A DNA stretch of 64,000 nucleotides from an uncultured Pseudomonadales bacterium. Lineage in GTDB: Bacteria > Pseudomonadota > Gammaproteobacteria > Pseudomonadales > Azotimanducaceae. The notes beneath the pieces were generated by a model. It ran no database searches and had not been told where the DNA came from. It saw only the letters and a program-made list of their open reading frames with translations. The stretch spans positions 1,658,132-1,722,131 of the forward strand of contig OY282519.1 of NCBI GenBank assembly GCA_958296405.1, given 5' to 3'. Positions 35,596-43,336 of this stretch are shown here, piece by piece. Position 1 is the first letter of the stretch; the number at the start of each line of letters is the position of its first letter. The translations under genes and the position numbers were made by a program.

Positions 35596-37572
35596 ATGAC
35601 CAAGCCTAAGCTCCAGTTCGGGCCTGAAGTGACGCCGACTGGCTTCGCAGCCACAGCGACCGCCCTTTTCAACGACTTGCGCCCAGCGCGCATTATCCGG
35701 GAGATCCTACAGAACTCGCTCGATGCGGCCGCGGATGCGGGTGAACGGGTTGCTCGCGTGCGGTTTCGCGTGACGATGATCGGTAACGAGGCGGTTCCCG
35801 ACGTCACCGGTTATGCCAAGGCCTTTCGTGAGGCAATCCGGTTCGGCAAGGATACGAGGGACGAGCTCTCGACTCCAGATCAGCAAATCGTAGACCAAAT
35901 CGAGGAAGCCTTAGGTAGGCTTGCAGATGACAATCACTACATGCTGTCTGTCATGGATAACGGTGTCGGTCTTGACGACAAGCGCATGACGGCGATTTTG
36001 GGAGACGGCATCAGCAGTAAATCTGGCCAGTCCGCTGGCTCTTACGGCGTCGGGCATTTCACTGCCGTGCCCACTTCGGACCTTCGGTACCTGCTCTATG
36101 GCGGAGTGCAGAGTAATGGACAAAGGATTGCGGCGGGATGCGCATTCCTCGCTTCTCGGCCAGGTAAGAGAAAGCACTTGCGAGCAGCCAAGGGCTATCT
36201 GATTAAGGACTTTGAGCCAGGACAGGCGGGCAGAGCATATGACTTCATTGACACAGCCGACATTCCGTTGGCACTAGACGACGATCTTCGCGCCGTTCGA
36301 GGAGAATGGGGCCATGGCACCGTCATCCATATTCCGGCGTTCAACTACTTCCGAGACGATGGATGGTCACTTTGGAGCATAGTGTCTAAGGTAGCCGCTT
36401 ACAACTTCGTGGTAGCGATCCAGCAGGGCACACTTGAAGTCGAAGTGGATGAGGACGCCATCTATACGGAGAGAGTCGGTGTGCAACGGCTTGACCGGCA
36501 GACCATTGAAGGCATTCTCGATGACGAAGCCCATCGACAGCGGGTTGCTCGGGGCGACAGCTTCTTTGCGGGATTGCGCCCGTCGGGACAGGCCGCCCAC
36601 TCGATCTACCAAGTTCTCGAGAGAAGCGAGCGTCATGTCGTCAAGACGGAGTTCGACGATGTGCCCATATCGCTGCTTGTGCCTTCGCCGACAGAAAGTA
36701 CCCGCGTGGACCTGTTTCGCAATGGAATGTGGATTACGGACGATCTCCGCCATTTGAGCCGTTCGGACTTCGCGGACCGCCAATCCTTCCATGCTGTGCT
36801 GATGCCCGAGCCAGGGGGTGAACTGCATCGCCTGATTCGAAAGGCGGAAGGGCCGATGCACAACGAGCTCTCTCCGAAACACCTAGACGACAATCATGAG
36901 AAAGACCAGCTGCGTGCTGGTCTAGATGCCATCCGGGACTGGCTCCGAAACCATGTCCCAGAGATCGGCACGGACGAGTACACGCCCGATGATTTCCTGT
37001 TGGTCGACACGGACGGTGGAGCGGATGGCGAGGGAAACCGCCACTTCTCCATGTACGGCTCTCCGGTCGTCGTGCAACGGGCGAACGTGAGGGAGAGGCT
37101 GTTATCGGAGGAAGGGGAACCAACGAACCACGAGGGTGGTGACGGCAAACGGCGCAAGAGACCTCGCAAGCGGCCACCAAAGAAAACGCGTGAGGGTCTA
37201 TCCCGTCCACTGCAGTTCCAGTCCACCGTTGTGCCGGCGGGTGTCGGCAGGCACATCGTCTCCTTGAGGTGTGCTGCGACAACCGCGGAAGTGTCGCTGT
37301 CGCTGCGCCTGCATGAGAACGTCGATGCGACGTGCGACCGCATCTGGCCAGACCAGATCGTCCACATTTCGGGAGTTCGCTTCCGAGGAGAGGGGCAGGG
37401 TCGTCCGAGCAATGCCGATCGGGGCCGTCACGGCGAAGAGGTCCGCATACGTGGCTTCGTGGCAGGTGAAACCTACCAAGTTGAGATTGAGCACGAGGCC
37501 GTGGAAGGGCTTGGCGGCAATGCTGCTCTACGGGTTGTTTTGCAGCGACCGCCGACATCGGAGGACACGTAG
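35596..37572 (+). CDS. GHKL-fold ATPase (MutL/Hsp90-like)
   Basis: The 658-residue protein has an N-terminal GHKL ATP site: the Mg2+-binding Asn40 in REILQNSLDAA, the G1 motif MDNGVGL near residue 121, and a glycine lid GSYGVGHFTA near 149. The middle region resembles the S5-like transducer of MutL/Hsp90 proteins, and a Lys/Arg-rich linker (KRRKRPRKRPPKK, about 515-530) precedes a beta-rich C-terminal domain. No nuclease motif is evident. Such ATPases act as conformational switches in several defence systems (for example MutL-like ATPases in MZA). AAGGAG stands 10 nt before the ATG; the previous gene ends 1 nt upstream. Confidence 0.85.
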   Translation: MTKPKLQFGPEVTPTGFAATATALFNDLRPARIIREILQNSLDAAADAGERVARVRFRVTMIGNEAVPDVTGYAKAFREAIRFGKDTRDELSTPDQQIVDQIEEALGRLADDNHYMLSVMDNGVGLDDKRMTAILGDGISSKSGQSAGSYGVGHFTAVPTSDLRYLLYGGVQSNGQRIAAGCAFLASRPGKRKHLRAAKGYLIKDFEPGQAGRAYDFIDTADIPLALDDDLRAVRGEWGHGTVIHIPAFNYFRDDGWSLWSIVSKVAAYNFVVAIQQGTLEVEVDEDAIYTERVGVQRLDRQTIEGILDDEAHRQRVARGDSFFAGLRPSGQAAHSIYQVLERSERHVVKTEFDDVPISLLVPSPTESTRVDLFRNGMWITDDLRHLSRSDFADRQSFHAVLMPEPGGELHRLIRKAEGPMHNELSPKHLDDNHEKDQLRAGLDAIRDWLRNHVPEIGTDEYTPDDFLLVDTDGGADGEGNRHFSMYGSPVVVQRANVRERLLSEEGEPTNHEGGDGKRRKRPRKRPPKKTREGLSRPLQFQSTVVPAGVGRHIVSLRCAATTAEVSLSLRLHENVDATCDRIWPDQIVHISGVRFRGEGQGRPSNADRGRHGEEVRIRGFVAGETYQVEIEHEAVEGLGGNAALRVVLQRPPTSEDT

Positions 37573-37575
37573 CAC

Positions 37576-38445
37576 GTGTCGAATGCTATCAGCGTTCGGG
37601 CTTCCGACCCGGCGTCTGCCAGCCGTGCGCTCCCTTGGCCTGTCCTTGAGGCCGGCAACATCAGCTATCCGAACGGCGTGTACTCGATCATCGTGGACTA
37701 TCGGCAGATCAAAGACCGGGGCCGCGCCTTGTCCATCAAGCATGTGGTGGAAGGTGCGCCGCTCATTGCTCGATGGACGCAGGCTGGACAGCTTCGATTC
37801 GCCTGCGCAGTGGCTGCGGCAGTCTCGGCATATCGTACGCTCATGTTCGACGGCGCCGCTGAACAAACCTTGCATTGGGATCCTGATGACATGGGATCTC
37901 ATCCAGTTTTCACGCCGATGGTGGTAGCCGCCAACGAAATCGAGCACACGGTCGTCGCCGAGAAGGATGGCCTTGACCCGCTCTGGGATGGTCATGAGCT
38001 TCGGCTTCCCAAGGGAGCGAAGGTGGCGATCGGCCCGACCTTCGCGTTGAAGTCTGGTCTGCTGGGGCTGCTCGATTTCAGCCTCGAAGATGACTTGAAG
38101 CCCGGGCAGTTCAGAGTGGACCCCAGCCACGAAGGTGGCTTCAGGTTCAAGGTACGCCTAGCCAGTGACCTGCACGGCTATCTGCGAGCGGCGAGGCACA
38201 AGGAGACAAGGGCCAACATCATGACCCACATCGTTTCTGCTGCGCTCGGCGTTTTGGCGCTGAAGTATGGGCAGGAGGACGACGGCGACGAACGGGCGTC
38301 TTATCCCAATCTTGAGGCGCTGGCGGCGCTATTGGAGGCCAACAAGCTCCCACATTGGTCCGACAACACCTTCGACCCGGCCCTCGCTGCCACCACCCTT
38401 CACCCCCATCAGTTGTCGATCGAAGATCCAACGCAGGACAGGTGA
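37576..38445 (+). CDS. uncharacterised island protein 4
   Basis: The 289-residue protein has no motif I recognise. The N-terminal half is rich in predicted beta strands (YSIIVDYRQIKDRG, APLIARWTQAG) and includes an acidic HWDPDDMGSHP. The C-terminal half is more helical, ending in a His-containing LHPHQLSIED. There is no signal peptide or membrane segment. The start is GTG 37576, 3 nt after the ATPase stop, with GGAGGA about 11 nt upstream. Tight spacing between the ATPase and the last gene suggests that the three act as one complex; this is inference from context. Confidence 0.75.
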   Translation: MSNAISVRASDPASASRALPWPVLEAGNISYPNGVYSIIVDYRQIKDRGRALSIKHVVEGAPLIARWTQAGQLRFACAVAAAVSAYRTLMFDGAAEQTLHWDPDDMGSHPVFTPMVVAANEIEHTVVAEKDGLDPLWDGHELRLPKGAKVAIGPTFALKSGLLGLLDFSLEDDLKPGQFRVDPSHEGGFRFKVRLASDLHGYLRAARHKETRANIMTHIVSAALGVLALKYGQEDDGDERASYPNLEALAALLEANKLPHWSDNTFDPALAATTLHPHQLSIEDPTQDR

Positions 38446-38452
38446 CGCCACG

Positions 38453-39340
38453 ATGACCGATTTCGCCGAGCTAGACGAGTCGGCCTACGCCCGACTGCAG
38501 AGCAACTTGATCCGAGAGAAAGGCGGCGACATGCAACGACGGTTCCTCATGGCTACGAAGAGTCGAACCGCCTTCATTGACTTCGTGAACGAACACGCCT
38601 CGGCCACCGATGGGATGCGCGCCCAAGTGTTTGAAGGTGCCTTGACCGAGCAGTCGCTGAAGGAACTGCCCAGCTCTTCAGAGCAGGCGATGCACTACGC
38701 CTGGTCCAACTTGTCACCTCGAACGGCATGTCGAACATCCTTCTGGGCCAACGTGACTTTGCAGCACATCGAATCCGGCGTCATCCAAGAGGCATGGTGG
38801 CTGGCGGCGAACGGAGGCAAGAACGAGAGTGGCGAGGAGCGCATTGACCGGGCGCTTGGACGGCTGAACAAGAGAAGGGACGGTGCCGCCAAACTAGCGG
38901 ATGACTGCGTGAGAACCGTGCTCCGGCGCATGGGCGGTCTGCCGGTGGAGCGAGGCTACAGGAGCGTTTACGTGGACTGCCCCTTCGCCCGCGCATGGTG
39001 GCGTGAGCGTCTGGTCAGGCGCGTTTTGGGCCGAGATGGAGTCGAGAGCCGACAAGCGCTGCAGGCCGTCGTTCGATCTAGCCAGACATACTGGGAGAGG
39101 CTCGTCACCATGATTGTGTCGAGAGGCTCGGTGTTCGGTTCAGTTGACGTTCAAGATGCGTTCGTCAACCGTATGGCCAAGCATTTTGAGGCCATGCCCA
39201 ATACCCGGCTCAAGAAGACCGAGACCCTCACCGTTGCCCTCAGAAGATTGAGCAACATCGCGGCCGCCCGCGAACTTGGCGTTCTGGGGTTCGAGGAGAT
39301 CGGCGCAATCGTGGACGAACTGCTCGTTCGAGTCGCTTAA
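38453..39340 (+). CDS. uncharacterised island protein 5, DUF6339-like
   Basis: The 295-residue, mostly helical protein resembles what I recall of DUF6339 (blocks such as FWANVTLQHIESG, YVDCPFARAWWRE, YWERLVTMIVSRGSVFGS and LRRLSNIAAARELGVL), a family seen in putative defence operons; the assignment is from memory. It starts at ATG 38453, 7 nt after the previous stop. Its last codons and the TAA stop (39338-39340) lie inside the right copy of the 254-bp repeat, so the natural C-terminus may have been replaced or fixed by the insertion. Confidence 0.78.
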   Translation: MTDFAELDESAYARLQSNLIREKGGDMQRRFLMATKSRTAFIDFVNEHASATDGMRAQVFEGALTEQSLKELPSSSEQAMHYAWSNLSPRTACRTSFWANVTLQHIESGVIQEAWWLAANGGKNESGEERIDRALGRLNKRRDGAAKLADDCVRTVLRRMGGLPVERGYRSVYVDCPFARAWWRERLVRRVLGRDGVESRQALQAVVRSSQTYWERLVTMIVSRGSVFGSVDVQDAFVNRMAKHFEAMPNTRLKKTETLTVALRRLSNIAAARELGVLGFEEIGAIVDELLVRVA

Positions 39341-39581
39341 GGCGAGGCATCGGGCTGGCGGGTCAGGGCGGCGAGTTAGACGCCCAATCTCTTGCCGCGA
39401 GGGGCGCAAAAAGAAAACCGCCGGCGCACGCAGAGCGCCCGCCGGCGGTGGGAAACGAACCGGCTTGCTTTACAGCAGGCTCGCCCGGTAGCGCACCATG
39501 AACATGCGGCCGCGGGCATCGTGCAAGATGCCGTCGAAGCCGGCGTTGTTGTTCACGGGTTCCACTTCTTGGTCGAGGACG
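39328..39581. repeat. right copy of the 254-bp direct repeat flanking the island
   Basis: Gapless match to 32685-32938 (offset 6,643 bp, six mismatches). It holds the end of island gene 5, a spacer, the terminator and the 3' end of the intact TonB receptor gene. Recombination between the two copies would excise a circle of about 6.6 kb and restore a single receptor 3' end. Confidence 0.95.
39408..39448 (-). terminator. terminator of the large TonB receptor gene
   Basis: CCGCCGGCG (39418-39426) pairs with CGCCGGCGG (39440-39448). Read on the minus strand the stem is followed by TTTTCTTTTT, 22 bp after the receptor stop codon. It is convergent with the island operon and might also stop island transcripts on the + strand, although no U-run exists in that direction. 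Confidence 0.85.
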
Positions 39582-42505
39582 TTGCGAATGCCCAGCGACA
39601 CCACGGCGCCTTCGGGCAGGAAGCCGAGCTTCGGCAACGAGTAGTTGTAGTAGATGTCTGTCCACCACGTTGAATCGAGTTCCTCTTTGTAGGAATCGTC
39701 TTCGCCGAGGCACACGGTGCGGGTTTCGATGTAGCAGTTGGCGAGTTGTCGGGTAGCGCCTATGAACGTGCTGTAGCCGCGGTCGTTGCGTACGCCGTCA
39801 ATGAAACGCGCCATCGCGAACACCGAGTGGCGGCCCCGCGCCCAGTTCATCGTGAGGTTGGTTTTGAACTCCGGCAAGGCGCGCGCCAAGATGGTCGTGG
39901 CGTTCAAACTGCCCACGCCGTCCACCGTGCCGCCGCTGGTGTTCGCCTCGTACTGCCGCGTCCACGCCGTGGCCAAGCCGAAATCGAAGAGGCCCATGTT
40001 CGTGCTCAGGCTGTAACGCACGTCGATGTCTGCGCCGTTCACCTTCACGCCGTTGGCGTTGATGAAGTTCGGCAGGATGCGAACCGGGTTCAGCGTTGAG
40101 TTGCGGATGACTTGGGTCGGATTGCCGGGGCCGTCGTCCGCGGTGCCGCGGATGCCATCTGGGCCGAGTCGGTCGTTGCCGTCGGCGATCAAGAGGGCTG
40201 GAGCGCTTTCCTTGGTGAGGAGGTTCTCGTAGTCGTAGTTCCAGTAGTCGAAGTGAACCGTGATGCCTTCCATCCAGCCATCCTGCCCCGTCCACGACAC
40301 GCCCACGTTCCAAGCGTCGGATTCCTCCGGCTCCAAGTTCTCGTTGCCGGTGGAAATCCACGGCAGGAAGAACTCGGTGTCGTAGTAGGTGTCGCGGGTG
40401 TTGGAGACAGTGCTCTGCCTGCCGAAGAGCTGCATCAGCCCGCCAACCCGGAAGGATTGCCCCCAAGAAGCGCGCAGAGACCACTCGTCCGTCGGGCGCC
40501 AAATTGCGGAGACCTTCGGGTCCACCGTGTTGGTGTCGATCTCCTTGAAGTCCTCGTAGCGCACGGCTACTTGCAAATCCACGTTGGCCAGCACCGGCGC
40601 GTTGAACTCAACGAACACCGCGTTGCTGGTCATCTGCGCGACCACCGGGTCGGCGCCATAGCGGAAGGCCGCGTTCTTGCGCCGGAAGTTGACGTCGAAG
40701 TCCTTGTCGATGTCGTCATGACGGTTCTGGAAACCCACCGCCATGGCCACGGTGCCGTTCGGGATTTCGAACAGGTCGCCAGCCAACACCACGTCGATCA
40801 CGCGTTGCTCCACTTCGTCCGTCTCCAGCGAGCCGCCTTCCAGCCAGTGGATGAGTTCCGGCGGGTTGGAAAGGGCGCTAGGGTTGGTGGTCCCGTCCAC
40901 GAAGTTGCCGTTCTCGTCGAAGTGGGCGTTGCCGAACGGGTTGTAGAAGTAGCAGCTGCCGTCGTCGAAATTGCCGGTGCGCGCGTAGGCCATGTTGCCT
41001 TCGCCGGCCACGGCATCGGGGTCAAACGGGTTGCAGTTCGGGCCGCCGTAGCCGTTCAGCGCCTGCACCAGCTCGTCGCCGCGGGTGTCTGTCTGGCGCT
41101 TGTGCAGAGCAGAATGTTCGCTCCAAGTGAACGATGCATTCAGCGTCCACTCGCGCTCGCCGAACTCAAGGTCTGAATTGATGCCGACGACGCCGCGGAC
41201 CGTGTCCCCATCGCGCGACTGGAACGAATCCACTGGGCGATAGCCGGTGCCCGTGAGTTGCCGGGTGCCGCCTTGCAGCCGAACGGCCATCACCAGTGGC
41301 TCAGGCGTGATGCCGCGCCGGCGCGCATCTTCGATCAACCCCAGATGGTTCGTCGGAATCCGCGGCGCCCGCGCCTGCGGCGCCAGCGAGTTGGGGCGGA
41401 AGTATTCCTGTTCGGCGTAGCCGCCCTCGAAGTAGAACTCGGTGGAATCCGTGATGTCGTAGTAGCCCGTGGCGTAGAACTTCTGCAGTTTCTCCCCCTC
41501 CTGAATGGAGAAGAAGTTGCCGTAGTCGATGGCGCAAGTATCGTTGCCTGAGACGAGCCCCAATGTGCCGCCAAGGCCATCCCAAACCGCAGCGTCGTTG
41601 CAGTTGAAGTCGCCATTGCCCCAATGGTCTGGGTTCGTTGGGTCTGGATTGAGAACGCGGGGCAGCCGCTTGCGCCCATCCATGTAGAGGGGAAGCGGTG
41701 TGCCGTCCGCGGCCAGAACGGGGGAGTCAGGGCTTGAATTGACGAACGGGAAACGGCCGGGGTTGCCTGTGCCGGACACGCCGAAGCCGCCTTGGAAGTC
41801 GTAAACCTCCGGGTTGTCCGTGGAGATTTCGTTGCGGTCCAAGAACTCGGCGCTGGCGACGAAGCCGCCGCGGTCGCCTTGGGCGCCCACCAAGAACGAC
41901 ACGCTGATTTCATCGCCGGTGCCGGTCGCTTCGTCCGTGAGGAAGCGGGTGTCGATGTCCAACCCTTCGAAGTCCCGCTTGGTGATGAAGTTCACCACCC
42001 CGGCCACCGCGTCTGAACCGTATAGGGCGGATGAGCCGTCCTTCACGATTTCGATGCGGTCGATCATCATCTGCGGAATCATCGAGTTGATATCCACGGT
42101 GGAGTCGCCGAGGGGCGCGATGAACGCCGGCAGGTGCCGCCGGCCGTTCACCAACGGCAGGGTGGCGGCGTCGCCGAGGTTGCGCAGGTTGATGGGCAGG
42201 CGCCCTTGGAACCCGCCCCCGGTGAAGGTGGCTGCCTGAATGTAGCCGCCGGACTGATACGGAATCCGCAGCAGCAGCTCGTTCATGTCCACCGTGTGGT
42301 TGTTCTCGATGTCCGCCGCGCTGATGACCGACAGCGGCGAAGGCGAGTCTGCCGGCGAGCTCTTGATGTAGCTGCCGGTGACGATGATCTCCTCGATGTC
42401 CGCGTCATCGGCATCTTCGGCAAACGCCGTTCCATGCCAGCAGAACGCGGCGATGGCGGCGACTGCGAAGCCGCTGCCAAACGCGCGTTGACCTATACTC
42501 TTCAT
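39470..42505 (-). CDS. large TonB-dependent outer-membrane receptor
   Basis: From ATG 42505 (MKSIGQRAFGSGFAVAA) the product is 1,011 residues. It has a signal peptide ending GTAFA, a TonB box-like EEIIVTGSYIKS, a plug domain (INLRNLGDAATLPLVNGRR, IDRIEIVKDGSSALYGSDA, AGVVNFITKR) and a long barrel. A strong GGAGG lies 5 nt before the start, which excludes the longer upstream reading. The plug type is that of receptors for sugars, peptides or other polymers in marine and environmental proteobacteria; I cannot name the ligand. The gene's last 110 bp and terminator are duplicated at 32685-32938, on the far side of the island. Confidence 0.92.
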   Translation of the reverse strand: MKSIGQRAFGSGFAVAAIAAFCWHGTAFAEDADDADIEEIIVTGSYIKSSPADSPSPLSVISAADIENNHTVDMNELLLRIPYQSGGYIQAATFTGGGFQGRLPINLRNLGDAATLPLVNGRRHLPAFIAPLGDSTVDINSMIPQMMIDRIEIVKDGSSALYGSDAVAGVVNFITKRDFEGLDIDTRFLTDEATGTGDEISVSFLVGAQGDRGGFVASAEFLDRNEISTDNPEVYDFQGGFGVSGTGNPGRFPFVNSSPDSPVLAADGTPLPLYMDGRKRLPRVLNPDPTNPDHWGNGDFNCNDAAVWDGLGGTLGLVSGNDTCAIDYGNFFSIQEGEKLQKFYATGYYDITDSTEFYFEGGYAEQEYFRPNSLAPQARAPRIPTNHLGLIEDARRRGITPEPLVMAVRLQGGTRQLTGTGYRPVDSFQSRDGDTVRGVVGINSDLEFGEREWTLNASFTWSEHSALHKRQTDTRGDELVQALNGYGGPNCNPFDPDAVAGEGNMAYARTGNFDDGSCYFYNPFGNAHFDENGNFVDGTTNPSALSNPPELIHWLEGGSLETDEVEQRVIDVVLAGDLFEIPNGTVAMAVGFQNRHDDIDKDFDVNFRRKNAAFRYGADPVVAQMTSNAVFVEFNAPVLANVDLQVAVRYEDFKEIDTNTVDPKVSAIWRPTDEWSLRASWGQSFRVGGLMQLFGRQSTVSNTRDTYYDTEFFLPWISTGNENLEPEESDAWNVGVSWTGQDGWMEGITVHFDYWNYDYENLLTKESAPALLIADGNDRLGPDGIRGTADDGPGNPTQVIRNSTLNPVRILPNFINANGVKVNGADIDVRYSLSTNMGLFDFGLATAWTRQYEANTSGGTVDGVGSLNATTILARALPEFKTNLTMNWARGRHSVFAMARFIDGVRNDRGYSTFIGATRQLANCYIETRTVCLGEDDSYKEELDSTWWTDIYYNYSLPKLGFLPEGAVVSLGIRNVLDQEVEPVNNNAGFDGILHDARGRMFMVRYRASLL

Positions 42506-42587
42506 GTTGCCTCCGTTTCCAGATGAGCGAGTGCGATGCGCGAACGTCACACCCAAGGAAGCAAGTGTAAGCAAAAGCGTGGGGTTT

Positions 42588-43232
42588 ATGTCAAGGCGTG
42601 ACGAATTGCCTCTTCGATGTGGTGCGAGACCGGCCGCCGTGGCCCTCGCCTGCGCGTTGGCGTTGTCAGCCGCAAGCGACGGCGCGGAACGCATCTGTGC
42701 CGTCATCGCGGACGACATGGAGCGCTTGGCCTGCTACGACCGCGAGCATGGGATTGAGCGAACGCCGCCAGCCGAGGCGGTGCCAAGCGTGGAACGCGAA
42801 CGTGCGAGTGCGCCCACGCCGGATGTTAGGGCGGAAGTTGTCGCGCCGGCGCCGAAGCCTGCTGCAAACGTTGCCGGGCAGGAGGCGCCATCGGCCCCCG
42901 CTGCCGACTCTGGCGTTACAAGGCGGGACGCGGCGCCGCCTGCCGACGTTGGCGCCCCGCGTGCGGGCGGTGACGCCGTGGCCCCGAAGCCAAGGGGGGG
43001 CGGCGAGCCGGCTGACACTGCTGGAATCATTGCCGAAGTTCGCGACCGCTGGCCGGACGGGCGTCGCGTCTTCACGTTGGAAGGCGGCGAACAGTGGGTG
43101 CAAACCCAGGCGCGGCGGGTGTTCATCGGCGCGGGGGACCGCGTCACCCTGAAGCAGCGTCGTTTCGGGCAGTTCCTGATGGTGGCGGAGGGCGGCGCCA
43201 CCACGCGGGTGCGGCGCTTGGACGGCGAGTAG
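42588..43232 (+). CDS. hypothetical secreted protein with Pro/Ala-rich linker
   Basis: The 214-residue protein has a hydrophobic N-terminal stretch (AAVALACALALSAASDGA), then ERICAVIADDMERLACYDRE, a cysteine-pair motif (C-x9-RLxCYD) seen at the N-terminus of many proteobacterial periplasmic proteins, including some type VI accessory proteins. A long Ala/Pro linker (about 60-140) leads to a small beta domain (WPDGRRVFTLEGGEQWVQTQ to the end). It is divergent from the large TonB receptor. I cannot assign a function. The start ATG 42588 is the first before the signal sequence. Confidence 0.65.
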   Translation: MSRRDELPLRCGARPAAVALACALALSAASDGAERICAVIADDMERLACYDREHGIERTPPAEAVPSVERERASAPTPDVRAEVVAPAPKPAANVAGQEAPSAPAADSGVTRRDAAPPADVGAPRAGGDAVAPKPRGGGEPADTAGIIAEVRDRWPDGRRVFTLEGGEQWVQTQARRVFIGAGDRVTLKQRRFGQFLMVAEGGATTRVRRLDGE

Positions 43233-43336
43233 CCGCCAGCCGCCAAGCCGCACGCGGGATCGTGCGCCGGCGCGGCTAGCGGCTTGGGTATCATGCGCCG
43301 CCTTGTCTGTTCCTGTTCACGAGAGGCTTGAAGACG

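Larger units (their letters stand above)
32938..39340. mobile_element. five-gene sulfur-linked genomic island (putative modification/defence)
   Basis: The segment holds five tightly spaced + strand genes and one promoter, with base composition visibly less GC-rich than both flanks. The left end is fixed by two junctions: the break from the receptor fragment here and the decayed copy at 30652. The right end merges with the second 254-bp repeat at 39328. No integrase, transposase or tRNA target is inside, so movement would have to rely on host recombination between repeats or on factors in trans. Gene content (PP-loop sulfurtransferase-like protein, cysteine desulfurase, GHKL ATPase, two unknowns) suggests sulfur chemistry on nucleic acid coupled to an ATPase effector. 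Confidence 0.75.

Noticed and set aside
32938-39327. Classifying the island as a Dnd phosphorothioation system
   Set aside because: Only the A/C-like pair is present; no DndB, DndD, DndE or DndFGH-like protein is visible, so I keep it as a distinct, unnamed system.
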